64,000 bases of DNA from the NCBI GenBank assembly GCA_905221605.1, contig CAJNDS010002717.1:237501-301500 (forward strand), written 5' to 3'. Positions 31,701 to 40,043 of the stretch are shown piece by piece. A model generated the notes under the pieces. That model saw only the letters and a program-made list of their open reading frames with translations, had not been told where the DNA came from and searched no databases. Position 1 is the stretch's first letter. The number at the start of each line of letters is the position of its first letter. The translations under genes and the position numbers were made by a program. This stretch comes from Symbiodinium natans. Its lineage: Eukaryota; Sar; Dinophyceae; Suessiales; Symbiodiniaceae.

Positions 31701-33888
31701 TATCACAGTGCTGCGGAAACTGGGCTTCAACTTCCCATTGCCGGACCATGCTGGCCAATTCAAGAATGGCTTCATGAGGTAATGCTCTGAGCATTTCATA
31801 GCACCACCCATCTGGGCCGGGGGCTTTGTTTGGGACCTTTTTTAGGAGGGAACTCCATTCCTCCGCCGAAATGGGCGGGAGGTTGGCTGCTTGTTGCCTT
31901 GCTTTGTTCTGCAGGGCCAAGCGAGGGTCACTGCCGTGAGTGCCGCTCAACCCACTTGGGGCCCACATGTCAGCCCACCATGCCCTTCTGGCGTGAGGCT
32001 TAACCTCCACCGCAAGGTCCGCAAATGGGCGAGTAGTGAGATTTTCCTCAGTTTTGAGTGCCCGGTAAAGGTGGCGCAGGTGGTTTTTCCCATCCCCCTG
32101 GAGCCATGCCTCGTAATTTTTGGCCTGTTCCTGATGTGCTTTCTTGAGGTGAAGTTTGCGTTGTGTTTCGATGATTTGTTTGACCTCTTTGGCCTTGGCC
32201 CCTTCTTTTCCAAAATGCTCTTGGACGAGACTAACCGCCGTCTGGCACCTGAATGCGTCGCATTCCTCCCATTTGAAAAGGAGTTGGGAGAGGTGGGATT
32301 GGACCACCTGCTGAAGCTTGGGGCTCAGACCAATGCGGAGACCTTGCCGGTGCCAGACCGCAAGTCTACCCCAGAATTTGGACTTCCCACCAACCCAGAC
32401 GTAACCCGTAGGTTTGGGCGGGGCTAGTGGTCCAACATGAGTGTCAACATGGCATCCCCTGCCCCTGATGTCAGAGGGATAGAGGCTCGCCTCAACACGC
32501 TGAGTGAAACCGGCAAACCCAGCTGTAATGGCGTCATCCGCCCTCGGCTCTAGGAGGAGGCTGGGACAGACCATGGTAAAATGACCTTGGAATGGTGCCT
32601 GCTCATCGTCAACAGGTCTTCGGAAGGGCCTGGCCTGCAAGGTACAGGCCCGGAAAACCCCTACATTCAGTGTGTAACGAATGGCGCAATGGGGCCTGAA
32701 GGGAACGTCCCAATCTGCTTTGATTTCAAGCCCATTTGAGACGGTGTGGCTAGCAATGGCAAAGTCGATTTCATTGCCACCCATGATGGTGGGCCCGTTG
32801 GTGGCTAGCACTTTCCCACGAAGGAGGGACTCGATCGAGGTTTCGAGTATGTCCTGTGGTGGGATGTTGAAATCCCCAGCCACAAACCATTCAATGGTAA
32901 GGCCTTTAATGAAGGCAAGAAGATCACCTACAATGGTTGGGTTGTGTCCTCCAGTGAGGCCTACACTGGTTTCAAGGTAGACGGAGATGAAAACAATGTC
33001 CCTCTTCCCTGTTCTACCTACCACTGCCACATACCCTTTACCTTCGACACCAAAGGATCTCAAGAATCGGAAATTGCGATCTTTTTCAACCGCGATCATG
33101 ACGCCTCCAGAGTTTTTTCCCCCCTCAGTTGGGTGGGCCGGTAGGGTCCAGGCAGCGTACCCGGCCTGGTCCAACTGATGGATGGCAAGATTCTGTTCTT
33201 TGGATGTGAGGTGGGTTTCTTGGAGACACACCCCCTGTGGTCGCCTATCTAGGAGCCACGTTTTGATCTCAGCTCTCCATCGTGTGACGTTGGCAACTAT
33301 GATTTCAAATTTTGCTGGTTCGTCGTTGGGCTGCCTTTTTGCATCTGCAATTGCCTCCAAACAAACACTGGGTTCGTTTCTGTGGGTGGCAAGTTGATGT
33401 AATGCATGGTGGGCCGCCCATTCTTCAAGAGAACCCTGGCGGACCGGCATTCTGTCCACCAGTTCCACCAACTCCTCCTCACATGCAGCAAGAGACTGAT
33501 CTTTGGCCTTGAGGAGGAGGGAGGTGAATTCATCATGGGGATTTTCATCTTCCGCCAGGGCTGAAAACCGGTTGAAGAGATTAACTGGGGAAGTACCGAA
33601 CTCCCTCCACTCAGGCGAGATAGTGTTTGTAAAAACCCCCCTAGAAAAGGGGGAAGGGTCAAAATCGTCCTCCGTCCCTGGCTTGGATGGTGTGGTCAAA
33701 ACAGCCTGGGACTCGGGAGTGCCTGAAAGGCTGGCGGAGGGCACACGGGTGCTAGCCTTCTCAACGTCTTTGGACCGAGAGGGCTGGCCCCTAGCCTTCC
33801 ACTTCTTTTTATACACAGTGACAAAACCTTGTTCGTCTTCCGAACCTCCTGGCCCCAGGTCGGGCTCCTGGTGAGGCCAATAGCCCAT
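28744..33888 (-). CDS. LINE ORF2: endonuclease, reverse transcriptase, RNase H
   Basis: 1714 codons, intact, ATG at 33888 (MGYWPHQEPDLG). Endonuclease domain at about 195-410: LQETHL (E224), WFVAGDFNIPP (GDFN 338-341), GGNEIDFAIAS, FRPHCAI (H400). Reverse transcriptase: LLLDLTSFYETVPHW (Asp 813), GLIAGCPLAPALSRVVL, IDLWVDDCSADF (Asp 905-906, with Val-Asp-Asp). A CSLC ... H ... C knuckle lies near 1236. RNase H at about 1310-1460: TDASGG, YRGEAKAIQQAA, TSDCKGAVARA, WVPSHLG, NAEVDALVSRHA. The Ser-rich C-terminal tail has CENC and CTKC pairs. It makes cDNA by target-primed reverse transcription. It starts 36 bp after ORF1 stops. Confidence 0.95.
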   Translation of the reverse strand: MGYWPHQEPDLGPGGSEDEQGFVTVYKKKWKARGQPSRSKDVEKASTRVPSASLSGTPESQAVLTTPSKPGTEDDFDPSPFSRGVFTNTISPEWREFGTSPVNLFNRFSALAEDENPHDEFTSLLLKAKDQSLAACEEELVELVDRMPVRQGSLEEWAAHHALHQLATHRNEPSVCLEAIADAKRQPNDEPAKFEIIVANVTRWRAEIKTWLLDRRPQGVCLQETHLTSKEQNLAIHQLDQAGYAAWTLPAHPTEGGKNSGGVMIAVEKDRNFRFLRSFGVEGKGYVAVVGRTGKRDIVFISVYLETSVGLTGGHNPTIVGDLLAFIKGLTIEWFVAGDFNIPPQDILETSIESLLRGKVLATNGPTIMGGNEIDFAIASHTVSNGLEIKADWDVPFRPHCAIRYTLNVGVFRACTLQARPFRRPVDDEQAPFQGHFTMVCPSLLLEPRADDAITAGFAGFTQRVEASLYPSDIRGRGCHVDTHVGPLAPPKPTGYVWVGGKSKFWGRLAVWHRQGLRIGLSPKLQQVVQSHLSQLLFKWEECDAFRCQTAVSLVQEHFGKEGAKAKEVKQIIETQRKLHLKKAHQEQAKNYEAWLQGDGKNHLRHLYRALKTEENLTTRPFADLAVEVKPHARRAWWADMWAPSGLSGTHGSDPRLALQNKARQQAANLPPISAEEWSSLLKKVPNKAPGPDGWCYEMLRALPHEAILELASMVRQWEVEAQFPQHCDITQYAMLPKNETSERPIGLTHVLHRIFCKARWHLITEWENSYNPTSPWNQAKAGNSSLDTALRRLIRAETNKREKRHTITLLLDLTSFYETVPHWQLLAQGVRHSFPPLLLERALSLYSGSRYIEAQGSLSRPIRAARGLIAGCPLAPALSRVVLHDPISKMHSASPVHHIDLWVDDCSADFVDSHAPTVAAQAIKCYKELKADLENQGLMVSTTKTTFICSNKASARELQSLIGEHEPPIKTLGKDLGLDYAAGQRRRITVAKGRHAKGGQRARKLTKLQVKSTSIRVRLFNGSIRSSALYGHEGVGVAPKRRKWFRSLLAAALGRPTLASTDSALEFHSNKVVDPAYTIMSQHFKAVRRLLLSWPDRDVGRLHQSWDKLGQWLSEAEHPWKRAAGPLGAAWCYLQELGWEAVSLSKWRVEGTILDIRQGPDFHTLLFQLKHLIDKRRHHRIAQLDGGKGLETGPDWTTPRRLLKQANKQEKAALQALWQGAVKASPTATCSLCNQPATKKHVLWECKWWKKHGEQPPRWWEDYPEHQSTDCLWNFGLMPNLPREMPSRDSILEVQGVLRNPDQIPQGAFAATDASGGPTTDHRLQNVVWGLIVYEWCGDTPKQIGSIAGLLGNEQSVYRGEAKAIQQAALLLPEGTDVTSDCKGAVARARRGPTGGGGHQDIFGTAPTHELRLTWVPSHLGCEEFKAKMGEGQEWRRNINAEVDALVSRHAKALYSTERAERLEKNDKLATDVAGFLGRRLLSLFEGGKKDGPQVVFPKDQPQEEPANPPSSSSSSNQSTFSKNRWEKRRKTPRGKQASTGQDPSALNPEEGTPKGDVATARPEGTGSLNKKQILTGLVQGTLDAKGHTFAITRDTVNNLQIKCENCGLWIQQVDTKDTFNRKTHNHCKGHPDSVPSPTWTWHASHVMANEGNRWVCTKCSSTQSVGGVTHGPLERPCLHAPNKRPPTHALKLSRAAQGTPSVATFFGGPRKG

Positions 33889-33924
33889 TATTAAACCCCA
33901 CGTGGCGCCCTCCCGGCCGGGTTC

Positions 33925-35091
33925 CTAACTCCTGGTTTTGGGCGAGCGGCTGCGCTCCCCTTTTTCCATGCCCCCCTCTTTGACGGAGGTGGGCTGGGAG
34001 GCGCTTTGGGTGGCCAGCTTGCGTCGTTTGTGCTCGAGCTGCACTTCAAGCTCTTCTCTTCTTAGTTCAAGGTCTTCGATTTCCATGTTGGGGCACCCTT
34101 GCTCAATGGCCACTTTGAGATCTATTGGCTGTGAGGGGCCAGGCCACTGTCCAGTGATTACCATGTTCTTCTGGTCTGGGGTCAAGTTCACCCCAATAGC
34201 CTCCAACTGGGCAGCAATGGCCTGACCCCCTATACCTGGAGGACTTCCCCCAAGTCCAGGTGGGAAACCGGCATGGGCCAGCAATTGCTCCGCAGCCTTC
34301 TGCCTTCGCTGGAGCTTGTGCTGGGCCTGGGCATCCCGCACCTTTTGGAGTTGGGCTTCATCGAGGGAAAGGCCAATGCTTCCAAGCAACAGATTAAAGT
34401 CCTCATCCTCTTCCTGAAAGGGCGCTTGGAGTACCTTGTCCCGGAAGGTCTTGGCAAGGGTTTCCATATTTTCCTCAGCCGCCTTCAGCTCTTGCATCAA
34501 ATTTTGCATTTCAACATACAACGCCTTGAGGGCGGCTTTCGATTCGTCAATCTTGGCTTGGAGACGAATTTTGCGGTGGCCTAGGGAACGCAACTTGGTG
34601 GATGCCCCTTTTAGCTCGTTCGTGGCTGTTTTGGCGGCCTCTTCTGGCGGAACATCAGGAACCTTGTTCCTGTTGTGCAGCGCTGTCTGGACGTCCGCTG
34701 GCAGATCCCCAATATGGGCCTGCAATAGGTCCAGAAGGGCCACCTCATCAGACGACTTGTCCTCCACCGGAGCCCTGAAACCGGCCTTGGAGAGTTCAAC
34801 ACGGGCAGCTTCGGGAATTTGTTCCCATACCCCTTCCAAGGCCTTGTAGACCTTAGGGGTTCGAGGCGGCTTGGGCGACGGCGGGTTGGGCGAGCCCCCC
34901 ATTGCCTCCCCATTCTGGGCTTTGAGCTTGGGGGTTTTGGGGTTCCTGCAGGTGGCCGATTCCCACACTGTAGGACGCCTCCCCTTGGTGGGCCAGGTCT
35001 TGGCACACTTCTTGCATTTGAGGTCCTGCTTGATTAGATCTGTGTAGATCCAATTTCCGCAGCCCTTGCAAACAGTGTATTCCCGACCCAT
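33925..35091 (-). CDS. LINE ORF1, zinc-ribbon plus coiled-coil RNA-binding-type protein
   Basis: 388 residues if ATG at 35091 is used (MGREYTVCKGCGNW); the frame is open further upstream but with no better ATG. C8, C11, C26 and C29 (CKGC ... CKKC) form a probable zinc ribbon. A proline-rich linker follows (SPNPPSPKPPRTPKV). The central third is strongly helical and charged (KIRLQAKIDESKAALKALYV, MQNLMQELKAAEENMETLA), likely a coiled coil. The tail is basic (LEHKRRKLATQ, ERSRSPKTRS). ORF1 proteins of LINEs typically coat the RNA. No retroviral CCHC knuckle is seen. Confidence 0.8.
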   Translation of the reverse strand: MGREYTVCKGCGNWIYTDLIKQDLKCKKCAKTWPTKGRRPTVWESATCRNPKTPKLKAQNGEAMGGSPNPPSPKPPRTPKVYKALEGVWEQIPEAARVELSKAGFRAPVEDKSSDEVALLDLLQAHIGDLPADVQTALHNRNKVPDVPPEEAAKTATNELKGASTKLRSLGHRKIRLQAKIDESKAALKALYVEMQNLMQELKAAEENMETLAKTFRDKVLQAPFQEEDEDFNLLLGSIGLSLDEAQLQKVRDAQAQHKLQRRQKAAEQLLAHAGFPPGLGGSPPGIGGQAIAAQLEAIGVNLTPDQKNMVITGQWPGPSQPIDLKVAIEQGCPNMEIEDLELRREELEVQLEHKRRKLATQSASQPTSVKEGGMEKGERSRSPKTRS

Positions 35092-35347
35092 TGTGGGATT
35101 CAGAACCCTTTCTCGTTTAGGTTGGACGAGGATCTTGAGGCCGTGTTGACCACCCTTTCTCCCCCGATGACGGTGGGAGGGTGTGTTGGTCAACCCCCGA
35201 CAGGAGCGAACCCCTTTACGGCGGGTAAGGTGTGCTATGGCACTACAAAGAGACTGGGATTCAAGATGGAGCCTGTTCCCCCACACAAGGTTTGGGCCTC
35301 AGGGCTTGTTTCACAGCCGCTTTCCTACCACAACACCCCACCGGGGT

Positions 35348-35370
35348 CTTGAGCCACATACTTGAGCCAA
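35348..35370 (-). other. Two relict spliced leaders at the LINE 5' end
   Basis: TTGGCTCAAG (35370-35361) and GGCTCAAG (35355-35348), five bases apart, at the very start of the full-length LINE. The leader consensus ends ...TTTTGGCTCAAG. The outer relic keeps ten bases. They precede ACCCCGGTGGGG and the 5' untranslated region. Confidence 0.7.
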
Positions 35371-35387
35371 CAGGTGAATTTTTCACA
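35370..35387 (-). repeat. Copia 3' LTR, first bases
   Basis: Minus strand TGTGAAAAATTCACCTGT, identical to the start of the 5' LTR (44950-44933), directly after the polypurine tract. The LTR continues at 16773 after the nested block; the last two bases may equally be the start of the LINE. Confidence 0.85.
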
Positions 35388-35394
35388 CCCCCTT
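35388..35394 (-). other. Polypurine tract of the copia element
   Basis: AAGGGGG on the minus strand ends exactly where the 3' LTR begins with TGTG. This is the expected position and composition of the plus-strand primer. Confidence 0.8.
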
Positions 35395-35423
35395 ATGCAC
35401 AGATGGTCCTTGGGTAGTTCCCG

Positions 35424-38400
35424 TCAGTCCTTTCTTTCCTCCTGCTTCAGGATCTTCTTCCCAATCCTGACAAGAGCCTTTCCAAGCTCTTCCGGGTAGG
35501 TCCCAGACTCCTTCAGAGACGCACTCTTCGAGTGTTCGTGGTTTCCTGCGCAAACGTACGAAGACAGCTCCCAAACGCAGGCAGCACTATTAGAAGCGAA
35601 CCACCATCTCTTCCAAGTCTTCTCTCTCTTCTCGAAACAGCACCTATCTACCAGACATCCTTGCGTCAGACCAACGCTTTTAGAGACTTCTAGAAATACC
35701 GTTTCCTTCCACAAAGAGGACCTTTCAGGCCATTCGTGGGTTAACAGCAAACCCTCGTTCGAGGCATAGGGGCCGAAGAGCTTCCCTATAAGTCTCCAGC
35801 AACTCTTGTGAATCTTTAGCGTCTTCCGCCAAAGTTCCAAACCTCGTCGCTTGCGGAAACGCAGGTACCTCAAGGGGCAGCCTGAGCTGCAAAGCGTAGA
35901 CAAATGTGCAAAGACACGGACCTTTCCCTGTTTCAGGACTCTTAAGACCTCTTCAAGGACAAGAAAGGTGTTCTTACTCAGAAGGTTGATTTCCCGAGTC
36001 ACTCCGAAGTACGCTATGCCTTTCTCTCGAGCACAAGCTTTCGCTATCGCACTCGACTCTTCGCAGCAAAGCTCCAGAACTACGAGCGACACTGTTCCTC
36101 TGGCCAATGCCGTCGCGGCTTCCATCCAAGAGCTCGGAACCTCCAGCGGAGAGGACCTTACTGCGTTCGAAGATACTTCCTTAGTGGTATTGGGCTCATC
36201 TCTTACTTCTTCGACGTTTTCTTCGGAGATCGACGACCACGATTCTGGCTCGTTAATGAGGCCGCTTGCCTCACACAGACTGACCAAGTTCTCCGCAGTT
36301 GGGGACTTCGTTAGAGCATCTGCGGGGTTGAGTTTCCCCGGTATATACTCCAGCGTCAATCTTTCCTTGGCGACTAGCTGTTGGAGAAAAGCCGCTCGCA
36401 ACTCTATGTGGCGGACTTTCCTAAGGAGGGTACTCATTTGCGCTATCGACAGGGCGCTTTCAGAGTCCCCGTACGCGTGCAACTGATACCGGCCTTCCTC
36501 CGAGTCAGAAGGCATCCCCTCCACCATCGTCTGCACCAACAGAGATATATACAATCCCTCTCTTGCGATTTCAGTCAGCGCTGCTAGCTCGGCTTCTGCC
36601 GATGACAGAGCTACGGTCGTCTGTTTCCGACTGAACGTCTTCAAGCAACAGTCGTTCCAGGTCACAATTCCACCACTCACAGAGTTCAAACCCCAAGACG
36701 CGTCAACAAAACACGACACTGACTCTCGGTCCTCATCAGGGGCTAAGAGTTCTCTACGTGAGGGGAACACTTGGACCTTATGCGGTAAACCAGACACCCA
36801 CCTCAGAACATCCCTCATACAAGCTTCGGCTGCTTCATTGGGGGCTGACTGGTGTCTTCCTAGAAAACCGCATACATACTGCAAATCAGGCCTTGAAAGC
36901 GACGCCCAGGCTAGGCGTCCCAAGGTACGCCTATAGCGCTCGTGCGCCTCTGGCGTAAGAGGTGTGTCCTGTCCTTTCTTGAGAAGGTCGGCATACCGCC
37001 GCTCTAATGGGGGAAGCTTCGGCGCCACCTTAGTGATTCCATACTCCTCACAGCAAGACCTCAAGTACTTCGCGTCCAAGCCAAAGTACACGCAGGGCTC
37101 TCCGGGCTTTCTCCGGAAGATCCTACGTCCCAAGAAAGACACCTCACCTGGCTTTCCTTCCAAGAGTTCACCTGTTAGCTTAAGCTTGTAGCGTTTCTTC
37201 AGGTCTTCATACACCTTTCGAGCTTCAGCGGTGTTCTCGGCCCAAATCAACAAATCATCAACATAAAAGAGGACAATCACCAGACCATTCTTGGTTTTCT
37301 TGCGGAAGATTGTCGGGTCCAAGATCTGTTGGAATCCTTGGTTGCCAAGGTACGCCGATAGCTCTTTGTACCAAGAAAGCGGGGCACTCCGAAGCCCGTT
37401 CATGGCACGAAACAGTTTCAAGAAGACCTTTTCGCCAGTCTTTGCGTTTCCTATGTTACTCGGAAGCTGCACAAACTCCGGCCGCGCAATAGCGGCGTGC
37501 ATGAAAGCTACCGAAACGTCACAGGACAGCACAGACCCCTTTCTACAAAGAACGGAAAGTAGGAGCCGCAGCCCTTCCAGGCTGGTTGTAGGAGAATAAA
37601 TCCCCTCAGCGAGCGTTGTGCCGCCCATAGCGGCAAAATCGCGGACCACAAGTCTAGAGCGGTAAAGACCAGGCTTCTTAACCGTATTGACCCAACGGCT
37701 CGACAGAACTCTTCTTCCGCTTTCCTTAGCAAGTCGGTACGCTTCTCGCTCGCTCACAACTTCTCCTACGTTGAACGACTCCAATTCTTCTAGTTCCAGT
37801 TTCATGGACAGATATAGGAGTTTGGGATCCAACAGCTCACCAGAGGTCTCTGACACGGCTTGTTGGGGGACCTGACAACAGATTCTACTCCCTCCAAACT
37901 TAAGCTCAAAGGAAGACGCCGCTTGATTGTTCATGGCGCGGCAGTCAGGTCCTTCACCTAGCTTCTGAAGATAATGATCTGTCAACCAATCAATCTCCAT
38001 GTCCTCCATGTCGGGTTCAGGAAGATCGCCGCCTGCCACCCCCTCATGACCTTCAGATCCCACTTCTGTGGGCTCGTAATCCGGGACATAATCAGGAAGC
38101 ATTTCCTCATCCTCTGGGGCTTCAATTTCTTCTTCTTTCGGAACAATGGATTCTGGAGGCGGTTCAAACAGCAACGGCTTTTCGGGGTCCTGCGTATCAA
38201 GCACAAGAGGATTAGCTTTAGCTAACAGCTCCAACGTTGGGCTGTCGTACGTGGGTTCGTCCCGTTCAAAGATCCCACGACACGCTGGAAAGACCTCAAT
38301 CTCTCCATCTCCTCCAATGACAGTTCCATACACACCTCCACCTCTAGGATGGACGGGGCCCAGATAGCTCACTCGAACCGTCTTTGCTCCCCGGAACTTT

Positions 38401-39509
38401 TCTAGATGTCGTTTGGAACCGCCAACTTTAGCCTGCGCAGAACATCCGAATGGAAGCGTCCTAGTCCTTTGGACTATCTCCTCATGCAACCTGTCTATCG
38501 CTGTGGTACTGTTGTTGCTGTCAAAGTTCCACAAGTTGAAACTGCGTGCAGCGTACAGCAAACAAGTCTGCCACAACATTCCACCTAAAGGTAACTGCCA
38601 AGCAGCGCCACCTTCTTCAGCAGGTCGTCGACGCTTTATCTCCGCCTCTAGGTCGAGCCATATCGACCAAAATCCCTGCTTCATCGCAGAGACTTGTCTT
38701 TCCACAGCACCTTTAGACTGCGGACGGTATCCTGGCACAACATCTACAATCGTAGGGTTCTCGCACCTCTGCGCCGCCACCCTCTCGCACATGGATATCA
38801 GACCCTGTTCGTTATCGCACCGGAACGTTAAGGTCTTTTGGTGCAATCCAATTTCGCGGATAAACCGATCGATGTTGAATAACAGATTCGGGTCGTGTAG
38901 TTCCATGGCGGGGATAGACATTGAGTACCGGGACGCAACATGTACGAGAAGAAGAACCCTCAGTTTCCCAAAGTAATAGAAATCGACCCCAATGGTTTGA
39001 TTCTCCTTCTGTAACTGCCGCTTCAGTCTCCTGGCCGGGACTTTGCCTTTGCTAGAGCAGCAGCTTTCGCAGTTCACATCATAGGGAAAATGACCTCGGG
39101 ACCGATGTACCTGGAGTGCATGGCTTCTCAAAGGAATCCTTTCTTCAATCTCCTCTCCTTGTGGAATTGGGGGTTCAGGAGGTTGTTCCGGGTTTTGTGG
39201 GGAACGATTCGGTTGGTTCGAAGAGGATGACGGTTCACCATCATCACGATCCAAGATCAAGGGATCAGAGCCTGTGCCACTTCCTGGAAGGGGCAGCCCT
39301 CTGAGCATCCGCAGATGCTCAGTCACTGGCTGCTTTAAGCCTCCTTCCGGCACTTTCTCATCATTTCCCTTCAACACACAGCATGCCACATCAAGACAAC
39401 ATGCCAAAACATGCCAAACATGCCACACACGCCGCAAACAAGCCAACAACTTTAAGGTTTTGGGCTTTCCCTTAGTTGGGGCTTTTGGGCTTTTCCTACC
39501 AACCAACAA
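35424..39509 (-). CDS. Copia pol: integrase, reverse transcriptase, RNase H, with a long C-terminal extension
   Basis: 1361 open codons. The first codon of this span is TTG, so the natural start may lie at an internal ATG or be reached by frameshifting from the preceding frame (14-nt overlap). Integrase: HALQVH ... CESCC zinc part (about 130-151), IGVDFYYFG (D176), FRCDNEQGL (D232), SKGAVER (E270). Reverse transcriptase: LVVRDF, LSCDVSVAFMHAAI, VLFYVDDLLIWAE (YVDD 749-752). RNase H from about 928: SCFVDASWG, SSAEAELAAL, AYGDSESAL, RHIELRAAFL, GKLNPADALTK. After about 1075 a 280-residue tail begins LVVLELCCEESSAIAKA and contains HLSTLCSSGCPLRY. This resembles a methyltransferase-like fold; role unknown. 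Confidence 0.93.
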   Translation of the reverse strand: MLVGRKSPKAPTKGKPKTLKLLACLRRVWHVWHVLACCLDVACCVLKGNDEKVPEGGLKQPVTEHLRMLRGLPLPGSGTGSDPLILDRDDGEPSSSSNQPNRSPQNPEQPPEPPIPQGEEIEERIPLRSHALQVHRSRGHFPYDVNCESCCSSKGKVPARRLKRQLQKENQTIGVDFYYFGKLRVLLLVHVASRYSMSIPAMELHDPNLLFNIDRFIREIGLHQKTLTFRCDNEQGLISMCERVAAQRCENPTIVDVVPGYRPQSKGAVERQVSAMKQGFWSIWLDLEAEIKRRRPAEEGGAAWQLPLGGMLWQTCLLYAARSFNLWNFDSNNSTTAIDRLHEEIVQRTRTLPFGCSAQAKVGGSKRHLEKFRGAKTVRVSYLGPVHPRGGGVYGTVIGGDGEIEVFPACRGIFERDEPTYDSPTLELLAKANPLVLDTQDPEKPLLFEPPPESIVPKEEEIEAPEDEEMLPDYVPDYEPTEVGSEGHEGVAGGDLPEPDMEDMEIDWLTDHYLQKLGEGPDCRAMNNQAASSFELKFGGSRICCQVPQQAVSETSGELLDPKLLYLSMKLELEELESFNVGEVVSEREAYRLAKESGRRVLSSRWVNTVKKPGLYRSRLVVRDFAAMGGTTLAEGIYSPTTSLEGLRLLLSVLCRKGSVLSCDVSVAFMHAAIARPEFVQLPSNIGNAKTGEKVFLKLFRAMNGLRSAPLSWYKELSAYLGNQGFQQILDPTIFRKKTKNGLVIVLFYVDDLLIWAENTAEARKVYEDLKKRYKLKLTGELLEGKPGEVSFLGRRIFRRKPGEPCVYFGLDAKYLRSCCEEYGITKVAPKLPPLERRYADLLKKGQDTPLTPEAHERYRRTLGRLAWASLSRPDLQYVCGFLGRHQSAPNEAAEACMRDVLRWVSGLPHKVQVFPSRRELLAPDEDRESVSCFVDASWGLNSVSGGIVTWNDCCLKTFSRKQTTVALSSAEAELAALTEIAREGLYISLLVQTMVEGMPSDSEEGRYQLHAYGDSESALSIAQMSTLLRKVRHIELRAAFLQQLVAKERLTLEYIPGKLNPADALTKSPTAENLVSLCEASGLINEPESWSSISEENVEEVRDEPNTTKEVSSNAVRSSPLEVPSSWMEAATALARGTVSLVVLELCCEESSAIAKACAREKGIAYFGVTREINLLSKNTFLVLEEVLRVLKQGKVRVFAHLSTLCSSGCPLRYLRFRKRRGLELWRKTLKIHKSCWRLIGKLFGPYASNEGLLLTHEWPERSSLWKETVFLEVSKSVGLTQGCLVDRCCFEKREKTWKRWWFASNSAACVWELSSYVCAGNHEHSKSASLKESGTYPEELGKALVRIGKKILKQEERKD

Positions 39510-39855
39510 GATTCGTTCTACGCAAACACGCTTGAAGCATTTTCGGGTGCGAATACGAATCCAACATCCTCCTTTTCGGGGCTTTTATTCTACTCATCTC
39601 ACGTGCTCTCTTGGAGCCTCTCTGAGAAAACGTTTCGAACAATTTCCAAAGACCCGAAACAACGACCCCAACCAAGGCACTGAAGATCAGGATGAGGAAC
39701 ACCATCGCGACGTCGATGACTAATCCTGGAATTTTAGCGGACCGCCTGGCGTGAAGGCGGAAAGGGGTTCTTTCTACTCGGGGCTTTGAACCTCCAATTT
39801 CTCCTAGGGGTCCTACCACTAGATGCCTTTTAACTTCTGGGGCCTCTAGGCTCAT
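39496..39855 (-). CDS. Small membrane-protein frame between gag region and pol (copia)
   Basis: 119 residues from ATG at 39855 (MSLEAPEVKRHLVVGPLG). One strong membrane segment lies at about residues 48-72 (LVIDVAMVFLILIFSALVGV), preceded by basic FRLHARRSAKIPG and followed by basic SQRGSKRAREMSRIKAPKRR. The last codons overlap the start of the pol frame by 14 nt, in a different frame. This could be an envelope-like or membrane-targeting accessory protein, or a chance hydrophobic frame. The frame is open further upstream but becomes less protein-like there. Confidence 0.45.
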   Translation of the reverse strand: MSLEAPEVKRHLVVGPLGEIGGSKPRVERTPFRLHARRSAKIPGLVIDVAMVFLILIFSALVGVVVSGLWKLFETFSQRGSKRAREMSRIKAPKRRMLDSYSHPKMLQACLRRTNLVGW

Positions 39856-40043
39856 GTTTCCAAGCCAAAATGTTTCCATGCCACAGCAAGTCAAACATGC
39901 CAAGCTCAAGCAACAACATGTCACAGTTTCATGCCAATCCAAAGCACCTACTTGCTCGTGTCTCCGAGCCGGTTCTCTTTTTGCTTGTCGGGGCGCAAAA
40001 CAACGATGCGGCGCAACGGAAGAACATTGCCTCATTTTCGCTT

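Larger units (their letters stand above)
27069..35371 (-). mobile_element. Nested block 1: full-length non-LTR retrotransposon (LINE) with ORF1, ORF2 and ORF3
   Basis: About 8.3 kb. It starts with two leader relics (35370-35348), then a 5' untranslated region, ORF1 (35091-33925), ORF2 (33888-28744), a damaged ORF3 (28546-27608) and a 3' region ending CTCCGAGAAGAAAAATTC. It sits directly after the first 16 bases of the copia 3' LTR. The sister copy (block 4) confirms the 3' terminus. It is of the APE-endonuclease plus RNase H kind. Confidence 0.88.
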
